Positions 43,541 to 53,500 of a stretch of DNA of 64,000 nucleotides are shown here, piece by piece. The DNA comes from Pollenia angustigena (lineage: Eukaryota > Arthropoda > Insecta > Diptera > Polleniidae), in the NCBI GenBank assembly GCA_930367215.1, contig OV884056.1, positions 286,112,067-286,176,066 on the forward strand. The letters run 5' to 3'. The notes under the pieces were generated by a model. The model saw only the letters and a list, made by a program, of their open reading frames with translations, was not told where the DNA came from and did not search any database. Each line of letters starts with the position of its first letter. Positions within the stretch are counted from its first letter, which is position 1. The position numbers were made by a program, and so were the translations under genes.

Positions 43541-44799
43541 ATTAATTTTCATGTTGTAAAATTCCTTTCTTCATAAAAATAATTTAATGAAAATTAAATT
43601 TCATGAACTTAAGCCTAATTAAAAATATTAAAAATTTGGATTAGAAACCATAAATAGTTCAACAAAATAACCACAATACTAATTATTGTTAAAGCTAAGG
43701 CACGAGCTCTATGTGTACATTTGTCCTTCAAGTTGTGCTGAAAAAGGTCAACAGAAAAGAGAAAGACAAAATGAAAAAACAAAAAATGTACTTGGACTTC
43801 AAGAAAAATTCTTGACAAAAGTACGAAAAAACAGAAGTAAGGAAAAAACATGTAAAATCAATTAAAATTGATAATCATTCAGGAAAGCAAATTTCGATCT
43901 ACCAAATGTTTAAATACAATTTGGTTTAAGGATTGATGTTTGACTATTGACGTCAGCAGTCGTCGATGGCTGCGAGTGTAAGACGGCAAATCCATCTGAG
44001 GAGATCGAGTGGTTGCGATCGAAACATGTCATGGTAACCTGCCGGCCAGGGTTCGAGCCCGAGCCACGTCAAGAATGAAAGATTATCAATAACAATTTTA
44101 ATTAATTTTCATGTTGTAAAATTCCTTTCTTCATAAAAATAATTTAATGAAAATTAAATTTCATGAACTTAAGCCTAATTAAAAATATTAAAAATTTGGA
44201 TTAGAAACCATAAATAGTTCAACAAAATAACCACAATACTAATTATTGTTAAAGCTAAGGCACGAGCTCTATGTGTACATTTGTTCTTCAAGTTGTGCTG
44301 AAAAAGGTCAACAGAAAAGAGAAAGACAAAATGAAAAAACAAAAAATGTACTTGGACTTCAAGAAAAATTCTTGACAAAAGTACGAAAAAACAGAAGTAA
44401 GGAAAAAACATGTAAAATCAATTAAAATTGATAATCATTCAGGAAAGCAAATTTCGATCTACCAAATGTTTAAATACAATTTGGTTTAAGGATTGATGTT
44501 TGACTATTGACGTCAGCAGTCGTCGATGGCTGCGAGTGTAAGACGGCAAATCCATCTGAGGAGATCGAGTGGTTGCGGTCGAAACATGTCATGGTAACCT
44601 GCCGGCCAGGGTTCGAGCCCGAGCCACGTCAAGAATGAAAGATTATTAATAACAATTTTAATTAATTTTCATGTTGTAAAATTCCTTTCTTCATAAAAAT
44701 AATTTAATGAAAATTAAATTTCATGAACTTAAGCCTAATTAAAAATATTAAAAATTTGGATTAGAAACCATAAATAGTTCAACAAAATAACCACAATAC
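43541..44799 (+). repeat. Tandem S1 tRNA-module array, period 560 bp
   Basis: ATTAATTTTCATGTTGTAAA starts at 43541, 44101 and 44661, an exact 560-bp period, giving two full units and a 139-bp partial unit. Each full unit holds tail, spacer (GGCACGAGCTCTATGTG), leader and tRNA-like head (43962-44080 and 44522-44640; B box GGTTCGAGCCC). The two units differ at only a few positions. The array ends in ACCACAATAC, as at 8817 and 1665. Open frames inside it are not genes. Confidence 0.82.
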
Positions 44800-45281
44800 C
44801 AAAATTTTACAGTTCTTATTAAAAAACAACAATAAAAAGCCCTGGGGGTTTTGTATTGTACGTTTGTTGTAGCTTCGAGTGTTCATGGCATTCTGTAAAT
44901 TAAATTTTTTACCACTGCTCGTAGCATTTGGGGTCGTATATCGCAAAGGTTCTCTTAGCGATATCTGCCATTTCGTACAGACTTGCTAGATTTTTTTTTT
45001 CGCACGTAGCAATGGCAAGCAGTATTCAAAAATAAACACTTAATATCGCTTCTTATTGTTCGGTTCGGTTGATTTGTGGAAAACACAAACGCTAATAGTG
45101 TTTGTGTAGTAAATCATTAAAAAAATAACTTTTCCTTGTTTGTCATCTTTCGAACACAAAAATAACACTGTTCTTATCCAACTCAACAATGTAATGAGAA
45201 CATTTAATTTCGTTCAGTTTTTTTTAAGCTACAAACTTCATTGTGTTCGGTTCAGCTCATTATTGTTCGCTCGTTTCTGTT
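44800..45281. other. Intergenic region left of the Ty3 element
   Basis: No gene recognised. Several TTGTTCGGTTCGG / GTGTTCGGTTCAG motifs; not assigned. Confidence 0.3.
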
Positions 45282-45286
45282 GTGAT

Positions 45287-45434
45287 TGTTGTACAATTAA
45301 CTATTTATAAGTTATTTATATTATTAACTACTACTCTTATTAATACATGTTTTGTATCAACTTATCGTATTATTTAATATCAACTATTATAGAATGTTAC
45401 TTTAATAATATATTCAGAATTAATAAATATATCA
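45287..45434 (+). repeat. 5' LTR (148 bp)
   Basis: Begins TGTTGTACAATTAAC and ends TAAATATATCA. It is identical to the 3' LTR except for T in place of C near position 115. Unusually short and AT-rich for an LTR. Confidence 0.9.
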
Positions 45435-45452
45435 TGGTGTCAGGTGTCAATC
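45435..45452 (+). other. Primer-binding site
   Basis: TGGTGTCAGGTGTCAATC directly abuts the 5' LTR. The leading TGG pairs with the CCA end of a tRNA. The primer tRNA was not identified with certainty; tRNA-Leu is a candidate. Confidence 0.55.
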
Positions 45453-45527
45453 GGTGAAAAAAAAAATTTATTAAAATTTTAAATTGTATATAAAATATAA
45501 TAAAGAATTTGTATAAGTTATCAAATA

Positions 45528-46586
45528 ATGGAGACCGGAAAACAAATATTTTCATTTGCTGCTAGTATACCACCATTAAACATGAGAAACACGAATTTGT
45601 CGTTAGAATGGCGAAGCTGGAGCAAACAGTTCAGAATTTTTCTATTGGCGTCTAATTTAGTTGAACAGTCTGATGAAAGGAAAGTTGCAATTCTTTTACA
45701 TCATATGGGTTCTGAGGCACTAGAAGTTTTTAATTCATTTAACGTTGAAATAAATGCTATACAATTTGACGACTTATGGAAAAAATTTGAGGCTTACTTT
45801 ATTCCCAAAATTAATATTGCCATCGAAAGGAACAAGTTTTTTACACGGAAGCAGGCAGATGAATCAATAAGTCAGTATGCAACAGTATTGCAGAATTTAA
45901 GTACGACCTGTGAATTTGGAAGTCTGCGCGAAGATTTAGTAAAGGACATTTTTATATGTGGTCTGTCACAAAATTTTAAAAACATAAAAGAAAGACTTTT
46001 AAGTGAAGGGGATATTAAATTGGAAAAAGCCCTATCTATTGCAAAAAGTATTGAAATGGCAAAAGAGAACACAGAAGAAATTCAAAAAACGTCTGAAAGT
46101 ATGGTAGCGGTGTTAAGGACTAGAAAAGGATTTTCCAAAGAAGGCAATAAGGAACAAAAACAACAAACAAAAAGGTGTAATAAATGTGGACAAAAACATA
46201 TGTTTAAATGTCCTGCTGAAGGGGTTATATGTTATATTTGCAAAAAGCCAAATCATTTTGCAAAAATGTGTTTTAGACGACAGGACGAGCAGTTTCAAAT
46301 GAAAAGAGGAGAAAAATATTTTGTAAAAAATGTTAACGAAGAGGAATGTGTTAGTTCACAATCTGAGGATGATGGCGAAGATAATAAAAATTTATTTGTT
46401 GGTATGGTGTATAATGATGTTGGAACAGTTGTGAAGGAATGGAAGGTGAATGTGAAAATAAACAACGTGAAAGTTTCCTGTCAGGTGGACTCTGGATCGC
46501 AAGCTAATTTGATGTCTAAGCAAATGTTTCGCAAGCTTAATATTAAGAAATTATTTACTAGTATTAGAAATAATATTTTAATATAA
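45528..46586 (+). CDS. gag: Gag with N-terminal part of the protease
   Basis: A 352-residue frame from ATG 45528, 93 bp after the 5' LTR. Residues about 20-190 form a retrotransposon capsid-like region (LEWRSWSKQFRIFLLAS, YFIPKINIAIERNKF). Two cysteine clusters follow: an irregular CNKCGQ...C and a canonical CCHC knuckle CYICKKPNHFAKMC (about residues 235-248). The frame then enters an aspartic protease with the active-site triad DSGS (about 326-329) and stops at 46586, inside that domain. The rest of the protease is encoded one base out of register upstream of the pol ATG. Confidence 0.88.
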   Translation: METGKQIFSFAASIPPLNMRNTNLSLEWRSWSKQFRIFLLASNLVEQSDERKVAILLHHMGSEALEVFNSFNVEINAIQFDDLWKKFEAYFIPKINIAIERNKFFTRKQADESISQYATVLQNLSTTCEFGSLREDLVKDIFICGLSQNFKNIKERLLSEGDIKLEKALSIAKSIEMAKENTEEIQKTSESMVAVLRTRKGFSKEGNKEQKQQTKRCNKCGQKHMFKCPAEGVICYICKKPNHFAKMCFRRQDEQFQMKRGEKYFVKNVNEEECVSSQSEDDGEDNKNLFVGMVYNDVGTVVKEWKVNVKINNVKVSCQVDSGSQANLMSKQMFRKLNIKKLFTSIRNNILI

Positions 46587-49455
46587 TATATTTAGTGGCG
46601 AAAAATTACCGGTAGTAGGTGAAGTAGATGTTGAGTTCACATTTGGAAATGGTGTATACAAAACAAGTTTTTACGTTTTAGATATGGAATGCAATGTAGT
46701 TTTAGGTCTGGACATTGCAGTTAAAATGGGTTTGATAAAAATTGTCAATGTTGTGAAAAAGGAAGAAATTTTGCAAAAATATGCAAAGGTGTTTGATGGC
46801 CTAGGGCACTTAGGAAATGAATGTAGACTACAACTTAGAGAAGATACCCAGCCAGTTGTGGAGCCAACTCGTAGAGTACCTTTTAAACTGTTAGAGCCAC
46901 TTAGAAAAGAGTTAGAAAGGATGAAGAATTTAAGTGTAATTGTAGAGGAAAACGAACCAACAGAATGGGTTAGCTCTATAGTTCTGGTAACAAAGCCAAA
47001 TGGATCATTGCGATTGTGCTTAGATCCAAGAAATCTGAACAAGGTTATTGTAAGGCCAAGGTTTTCTTTTCCTAACATAGATGAGTGTAAGGCTCAAATG
47101 AGTGGTTCGAAGTTTTTTAGCTCATTAGATGCAAATTCGGGTTTTTGGATGGTGCCTTTGAGTGAGGAATCATCAAAGCTTTGCACATTCGGAACTCCTT
47201 TTGGGAGATATCGTTTTCTAAGATTGCCATTTGGAATAAATGCGGCACCGGAAATATTTCATGCTGAGATGGTCAGACTTTTTTCTGATATAAAAGGTCT
47301 CATCATTTACATGGACGATTTTCTTATTCATTCCAATAATTTAGAGGAACATAATAAGATTTTGTGCCGGGTACTGGATCGGGCTATGACGGTAGGTTTA
47401 CGCTTCAACAAAAATAAATGTAAAATATTGGTAAAAGAAATCAAATTCATAGGACATGTTTTTAGTGAAACGGGTGTAAGACCAGATGAGAGTAAGGTTA
47501 ATGCTATTTTGGAAATGCCAGTGCCAAGAAATGCTCAAGAACTTCAAAGATTTTTGGGTATGATTAATTATTTGGGCCAATTCATTAGAAATTTATCGGC
47601 AAAAAATAAACATTTAAGAGATTTGTTAAAAAAAGATTCACTTTGGCATTGGGGTAAAGAACAGAATGTGGAATTTAATAATTTAAAAATGGAAATAACA
47701 AATGCGCCTGTTTTAACTTATTACAATCCGGAAAAACAAATAACTTTATCTGTCGATGCATCAAAGTTTGCTATGGGCGCTGTCATTATGCATGATACAA
47801 CACCAATAGCGTATGCATCAGCATCTTTGACAAATTGCCAATGTAATTATGCACAAATAGAAAAGGAGTTATTTGCTATTCTTTTTGGTTGTACTCGATT
47901 TCACCAATATGTATACGGACATAATGTTATTGTAGAGACTGATCATAAACCCTTAGTGTCACTTTTTAATAAACCATTACATAAGATTCCTGCTAGACTT
48001 CAGCGTTTTATGATGAGATTACTAACATATAATTTGACAGTTGTTTATAAGCCAGGGAAATATCTTCATATTGCTGATACATTGTCTAGAGCTCCCTTGA
48101 AATCACACACTCTTACTGAAATCGACAAGGATATCGATTTACATTGTCATGCTATTATAAATAATATTGCATTACCGGAAGAGGAAGTAAACAAAATTAA
48201 GAAAGCTGTTGAAAAAGATGAACTTTTTCAAAGGATAAAAAACTATATACAATTTGGGTGGCCTAAGGATAAGAAATCCTGTGATAAGGAGTTAATACCA
48301 TACTTTGTTGTTAAAGATGATTTAAATGTTATAGACGGTTTACTCTTGAAAAATAATAGGCTCATGATACCAAAATGCTTACGATCGGAAATGTTGTCTA
48401 AGTTGCATGAGGGGCATTTGGGTATTCAGAGGTGTCAGAGTTTAGCAAGGGATACTATTTTTTGGCCAAATATAAATAATGACATAAATAATATAGTATC
48501 TGGGTGTGAAACTTGCATTAAGTTTAGGAATGCAAATTATAGAGAGGCCCCTTTAAGTCACGAGGTCGTAAAAATTCCATGGTACAAATTAGGCATAGAC
48601 TTGTTTGAATTTGACAGAAAATATTACCTTCTCGTTGTTGATTACTTTTCTAAATATATAGAAATTGCTCCTTTGAATACAGGATTTTCAAGTCTATATG
48701 TGATAGCTCAATTGAAAAGCATTTTTGCTAGGCATGGCATTCCGACTGTAATGATTTCGGACAACGGTCCACCGTTTAATTCTATAGAATTTAAAAAATT
48801 TTGCTCTGAATGGGGAATAGGTCATCTAACATCAAGCCCATATTTGCCAAGATCTAATGGCCTTGCAGAAAGATCTGTTCAGACGGTTAAAAAAATGTTG
48901 AAAAAATGTCGTGAAAATAAAACAGATTATTATACGGCATTACTGCATTATCGTACTACAAAGAAAGACAATTTGGCTAGTCCTGCCGAACTTCTTATGT
49001 CCAGAGCTCTAAGAACGAAATTACCAAAATTGGCAAAGTTTTTAAAACCGAAATTGATAGGATCCAAAGTGCTTCAGAAATCATCTGAACGAACACAAGA
49101 TAGAGTTTTAAAAAATAGAAAGGAATTTAGTTCCATTAAAGTTGGTAAACAAATATATTTCAAGAAAACACCTTTGTCAGTATGGTTACCGGGTATAATA
49201 GCTGATGTTTGCAAAGAACCGAGATCCTATCTTATTAAAGATAGGGAGGGTGTTACCTACAGACGAAATAGACAACATATTCTTGAAATTTCACAGGAAC
49301 AAAAGGAAAAAAAAGAAAATAGCAAGTTTGAAAAAGAATTCGGTAATGCTGAAACAGCAGAAGTTAGTAATAATGTTAAAATGAACTCGGATAGTTATCA
49401 TACTAAGTGTGGAAGAAGGATTTTAAAACCTCAGAGATTAGGTTTTGAGAATTAG
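46582..49455 (+). CDS. pol: Pol: protease C-terminus, RT, RNase H, integrase
   Basis: The frame is open from 46582; the first ATG is 46684 (923 residues from there). The segment before and after that ATG (NVVLGLDIAV) is the end of the aspartic protease. Reverse transcriptase: SLDAN (Asp149), LPFGINAAPE and YMDD (209-212). RNase H: SVDASKFAMGA (about 357) and TDHKPL (about 419). Integrase: HHCC zinc domain (HEGHLG ... CETCIKF, about 575-620), then the catalytic Asp in IDLFEFD (about 639), Asp in SDNGPP (about 692) and Glu in LAERS (about 727). It is intact over its length. It is in the +1 frame relative to gag, so expression would need frameshifting. The offset could also be a one-base mutation in the AT run at the boundary. 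Confidence 0.9.
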   Translation, partial: YNIFSGEKLPVVGEVDVEFTFGNGVYKTSFYVLDMECNVVLGLDIAVKMGLIKIVNVVKKEEILQKYAKVFDGLGHLGNECRLQLREDTQPVVEPTRRVPFKLLEPLRKELERMKNLSVIVEENEPTEWVSSIVLVTKPNGSLRLCLDPRNLNKVIVRPRFSFPNIDECKAQMSGSKFFSSLDANSGFWMVPLSEESSKLCTFGTPFGRYRFLRLPFGINAAPEIFHAEMVRLFSDIKGLIIYMDDFLIHSNNLEEHNKILCRVLDRAMTVGLRFNKNKCKILVKEIKFIGHVFSETGVRPDESKVNAILEMPVPRNAQELQRFLGMINYLGQFIRNLSAKNKHLRDLLKKDSLWHWGKEQNVEFNNLKMEITNAPVLTYYNPEKQITLSVDASKFAMGAVIMHDTTPIAYASASLTNCQCNYAQIEKELFAILFGCTRFHQYVYGHNVIVETDHKPLVSLFNKPLHKIPARLQRFMMRLLTYNLTVVYKPGKYLHIADTLSRAPLKSHTLTEIDKDIDLHCHAIINNIALPEEEVNKIKKAVEKDELFQRIKNYIQFGWPKDKKSCDKELIPYFVVKDDLNVIDGLLLKNNRLMIPKCLRSEMLSKLHEGHLGIQRCQSLARDTIFWPNINNDINNIVSGCETCIKFRNANYREAPLSHEVVKIPWYKLGIDLFEFDRKYYLLVVDYFSKYIEIAPLNTGFSSLYVIAQLKSIFARHGIPTVMISDNGPPFNSIEFKKFCSEWGIGHLTSSPYLPRSNGLAERSVQTVKKMLKKCRENKTDYYTALLHYRTTKKDNLASPAELLMSRALRTKLPKLAKFLKPKLIGSKVLQKSSERTQDRVLKNRKEFSSIKVGKQIYFKKTPLSVWLPGIIADVCKEPRSYLIKDREGVTYRRNRQHILEISQEQKEKKENSKFEKEFGNAETAEVSNNVKMNSDSYHTKCGRRILKPQRLGFEN

Positions 49456-49521
49456 AAACTATAAAAAAAAAAAAAAAAATATATATATATTGTTTATATT
49501 ATTTAACTTATAAAAGGAAGA

Positions 49522-49669
49522 TGTTGTACAATTAACTATTTATAAGTTATTTATATTATTAACTACTACTCTTATTAATACATGTTTTGTATCAACTTAT
49601 CGTATTATTTAATATCAACTATCATAGAATGTTACTTTAATAATATATTCAGAATTAATAAATATATCA
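49522..49669 (+). repeat. 3' LTR (148 bp)
   Basis: 147 of 148 positions are identical to the 5' LTR. It is preceded by the polypurine tract and followed by GTGAT. Confidence 0.9.
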
Positions 49670-49674
49670 GTGAT

Positions 49675-50256
49675 TAGCGCCAGTGATGCAAAACGTGGCA
49701 CAATTGGGTAATTTTTGGCACTTTTAAATGTTTGATGGCCCTGTGGAAATCTATTTTGGCCCTTCAGGTCAAAATTAAGCTAGCAGGTAGTGAGCTAGTC
49801 TATCAGTGACTGGTCTCCCGCAGACAATCCTAGAGCTTCCCGTCATTAGGTTAGGAAAAAAACTCGTACAATATATTTTTTAATTTGATTTTCTAACTTT
49901 TTTGAAAACTACTTTTATTTACGAAATTGTTTTGTTTGTACAGAACCAAATAAGCACAAGCGGTTTAATGAAAAATAACATAAAAAGCTTGTTTAAAATT
50001 TAAAATATTCGCAAAAGAATCCTGTTGTTGTTGTCAAACCAATTGCGTTGTATACTTGGCCCTTTAAAGTAAGAACTGTTACTTATATTTGCAAATCAGT
50101 CTTGCTTTAAATTAAAATTATTTTAAGTAAGTCAATATCAAAAAATCTAAATAGACTGTCAAATGATAAAAATGCTTTATAAAGAAATAAAATTTTGTTT
50201 TGAAAAAAAAATTTTTAAAGCTGTTGAGCTGATCAATGGTATTTGTGTAACAAAAA
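49675..50256. other. Repeat remnants right of the Ty3 element
   Basis: 49779-49815 (GGTAGTGAGCTAGTCTATCA) matches the head of the tRNA-like retroposon at 39034. The remainder is AT-rich without recognised content. Confidence 0.4.
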
Positions 50257-50476
50257 CAGGGGTGTTCTGGAAATCGAAAACGCAAAACATAAGACTTTGG
50301 AAGTTGTTTTTAATACACTTTTATTCAAATTTTTATAATTTTTGTTATGAAATTCTGTTTAATAAAGAAATATTTGTTAAATATCTGCCATAAAATACAT
50401 TTATCACATAAATCTTATTAAAAAACGACGTTTTTAATTCTTGCGTTTTGTGTTTTCGATTTTCAGAACACCCCTG
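50257..50476. mobile_element. 220-bp MITE, CAGGGGTGTTCTG ends
   Basis: CAGGGGTGTTCTGGAAATCG on the left and CGATTTTCAGAACACCCCTG on the right are imperfect TIRs of over 30 bp, continuing through AAAACGCAAAACA. CAGGG ends suggest the hAT group, but the flanking 8-mers differ, so the target duplication is not demonstrated. Confidence 0.65.
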
Positions 50477-52895
50477 AAAGTTCGTAATATTCAGGGGTAT
50501 CATAGAAACCAATCTTACCGGTATTGGATTTGAAACCGACAAAAAATTCGTTGGTGTTATGAAATCCCATGTTGTCGGTTTTTTGTTCGAACTAAAATTA
50601 TTGTCGGTTTTTGGTGGCACAGAAACCAATGATATCGGGCTTTTATTGAATATAAACGAAGCAGCTTACAGCTCTTGTTTTTTTTAACAACTTCAATTTT
50701 TGTTTTTGTTCTTAATAATATAAAACTATACTATTATGTGTTACTATTAGTTTTATTTAAATACAAACATAATAAATACATATGGGCATTTCCATCATGT
50801 CGAACGTGACCATCGTACACATTTAAAGTTAAAAAAAAAGTCGAATTAAAACGTATTTTTATTTTGGCAATAGATTCAGGTTATAGCTATTAAATAGCCC
50901 TATAATTGGTGCTATAATTCATTTCGATAAATTGTTTCGTTTTCAAGAAAATTGCAAAAAAACAAGGCATTTGCACGTGACGAAAACAGAAGTGGGTTTT
51001 GTGGCCATTAATTCGAATGCCGATTTCAGCGAAACCTGAGGCAATATTTGTATGTAAAAAATTGTAGAATGTAATGCACTCATGTCTCTTAAATATGGCT
51101 GTCATTTTTAATAAAAATAATGTATACTTTTTTTTTATTTAGCTTTAATCGCTGTCGCACGTGATCTGGCGCACATGACATTTTTTTCCATCATGATATA
51201 TGTATATGTTGATTAGACTGTGTCGACCTCCATACAAAAAAAAAGTTGTGCCTGTCACCTCCTAGAATGAAAGATATGTCAATGAAGTTTCTAAAACAGG
51301 AAAAATTTTTTTTAGCGCTGCTTATAAAGTCCGATCTCATCATATTGCATATCGTTGTTCATGGCTTGAGAGTGGCTGCATTTCTGTCTTTGGTGACTTT
51401 TTTATCCGATTTCAAATTCTGGGCGCCACTTATGTCATCTCGGATCCTTCCCCCAAATGTCGAATTTTTTTTACGTGCCAAGGAAGTCCTTCTAAAACTA
51501 CGTATGTATAGATTTTGATATGCCCACTTTTATTACACGCCTACAAATTAAGCCCCTTTTTTATTTTTCACACACACACTTACCTTAAATCAGGTAGAAG
51601 CCAATACAAACAAAAAACATTTTCATCAGTCACGCCCTAGAATAAAAGGTATATTTATTAAGTTTGAAAAACTTAAAAAAAACTTGTTTTTGCCACGCCC
51701 TAAATTATAGCCCTTTTTATACATATATATAGCATCGTCATTTAAAGTCTAATCTCATCGTATCGTATATCATTGTTAATTGCTAGAATATGGCTTTATT
51801 TTTTAATTTAGTGTTTTTTTTTGCTCATCTAGATTTAAATGATTGAAATATATATATTAACATAAATAAATCATTTACAAATATAAAAAAATAATTTTCA
51901 AATTTGTAATTTTCACACTTACGATGTCGCACGTGAACAACTTTATATAAGTACCAAGATCACAAGTCTTGCTATTTTACAGAAATTTTTTTTATTTTAA
52001 TTTTATAAAAAATCTCTGTTTGGCCTGGTAATTTGATGAGCTTTCTACTTTTACTTTCGACGCACTGATAGAAAATGATGTTTTTCAATGTCGCACATGA
52101 CATCGAAATATGAGATAATACAAAGAAAAAAATTACTGTTATTTGTAATCGCATAGTTTCTTGTGCAATCTATTTTGACTCTGTGTACCTCCCGAAAGGT
52201 TTTAGAGAGAAAAAGTCAATGCATAATGTCTCTCTTTACGAACTTTTATCATAGCAAAACGTACAATAGAAATATCCAAATAACAAAAGTTGCACTTGTT
52301 CGACTTTGCATTCATAAATCTCGAAATGGGTTATAAATAAATAGAAAATTTTTTTACTTTTATTAAATTTGATTGTTTTCCTGTTAAAATATGATAAAAC
52401 AAAGTCTTTTCAAGAACTTATAATTGTTTTGTTGCGGTGGACCTTTCGGTGGAAATGCCCCTATGTATATTTAGAAAATTGTTTGGCCCTTTCAAAGGTA
52501 TTTTGGCCCTTTAAAATCGCCAATTTGGCCCAAAACAAAAAACTCAAAATGCTTAGCATCCAGCAAAATAATTTTACGCCTACAAAACATACATACATAT
52601 ATCCAATCAGAGTTTAAAAAACTGCAGTCGAAAAAACGGACATTTAAATATAGGCCCTAATTATGTAAATCGCAACGAAACGCCAAAGAATTACATTGAA
52701 AGCAAAAACGAAGTCATAAATATTTCAATTAATAATTTTCGAATTGAAACGAAAAAGAGCCCCTAGCGGTAAAACTGTTGATTCACTACGAATACAGAGA
52801 TATTCACATTCGAATTTTGGTTGCAACCTAAATCATCAGGCCAAATTTTTTTTTTTAATCCGTCCATATTAAATGCGATAACTTTCTTACTCCCC
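50477..52895. repeat. Old dispersed repeats, partly inverse copies of D1 sequences
   Basis: 50770-51070 resembles the inverse of 20640-20960. 52000-52160 resembles the inverse of 9750-9860 (shared TAATACAAAGAAAAAAATTA and ATCGAAATAT). TGTCGCACGTGA motifs lie at 51153 and 51925, with a one-mismatch copy at 52089. 50500-50640 has repeated AAACCGACAA/TTGTCGGTTT units. No gene. Short frames at 51246-51518 and 52369-52617 have no domain. Confidence 0.45.
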
Positions 52896-53066
52896 GTCTA
52901 CAACTGACATGATTTGCTGTTATAACATTATGTTATAAAAGCGTTGTTAAAACATTTGCATTAACAACCGTGTTACAACATGAGAAAACTTCTAACATGA
53001 TGAGTCTATACTTAACACTAACATCATATTAGTGTTAAAGTTAAGCATTTCATGTCAGTTGTAGAC
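52896..53066. mobile_element. 171-bp TIR element, GTCTACAACTGACATGA ends
   Basis: GTCTACAACTGACATGA at 52896 and TCATGTCAGTTGTAGAC ending 53066 are perfect 17-bp inverted repeats. The interior has repeated TTATAACA and GTGTTA motifs. No clear target duplication. Confidence 0.7.
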
Positions 53067-53440
53067 TATATAAATGTTAGCATTAACATAAAAATTGTCG
53101 ACATTAACTTTTAGGATAGCTAAAAGACAAAAAATCTCATGTAAACAAAGAAAATTTAGATAATATTCGCCACAAAGAACTTTTACATGAAATAAGTTTC
53201 AAAAAATAATTTTGTCCTGGCGAGTCCATGAATGCCCATGGGTCCCGAACAGGGCACACTCGCGAGAATTGGTTTTTAAATACTTTGGTGTAGGGTATTA
53301 TATGGTCGGACTTGAACGACTATACTTTCTTACTTGTTTTGAAATAAATTTGTACAATTAGTATTTTATAAGCACAAATTCTAATGGAGTCTACAGATTT
53401 TACTAAAAATTAAAGTTTTCCAAAAATGATAATTTAAAAT
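53067..53440. other. Intergenic, with the end of a dispersed repeat
   Basis: GGTATTATATGGTCGGACTT near 53295-53314, followed by CTTTCTTACTTGTTTT, is the typical end of an old dispersed fly repeat. No gene. Confidence 0.35.
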
Positions 53441-53446
53441 TTTATT
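53441..53446 (-). terminator. Polyadenylation signal of protease 4
   Basis: AATAAA on the minus strand, about 55 bp after the stop codon of the 53501 gene. Confidence 0.5.
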
Positions 53447-53500
53447 AAAGTTTTTCAAAAAATTTAATGGATTTTTTATAGCATAAATTAAACATTCTTT

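Larger units (their letters stand above)
45282..49674 (+). mobile_element. Ty3/mdg4-type LTR retrotransposon, nearly complete
   Basis: Two 148-bp LTRs (45287-45434 and 49522-49669) start TGTTGTAC and end ATATATCA. They differ at a single position, so the insertion is recent. GTGAT at 45282-45286 and 49670-49674 is the 5-bp target duplication. A primer-binding site follows the 5' LTR (TGGTGTCAGGTGTC, 45435). The polypurine tract AAAAGGAAGA (49512-49521) precedes the 3' LTR. Gag and pol are present and there is no envelope gene. The domain order RT, RNase H, integrase places it in the Ty3 family. A mag-like clade is possible but not certain. Confidence 0.93.

Noticed and set aside
43615..44411. 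Two 78-residue minus-strand frames with hydrophobic stretches
   Set aside because: They are identical because they lie in the 560-bp tandem repeat. Their start codons and composition are those of repeat DNA, and the 8.2-kb relative carries a different N-terminus.
46671..47078. Minus-strand 135-residue frame over pol
   Set aside because: Shadow of the intact reverse-transcriptase frame on the plus strand.
51246..51518. 90-residue plus-strand frame
   Set aside because: It lies in dispersed repeat DNA and has no recognisable domain.
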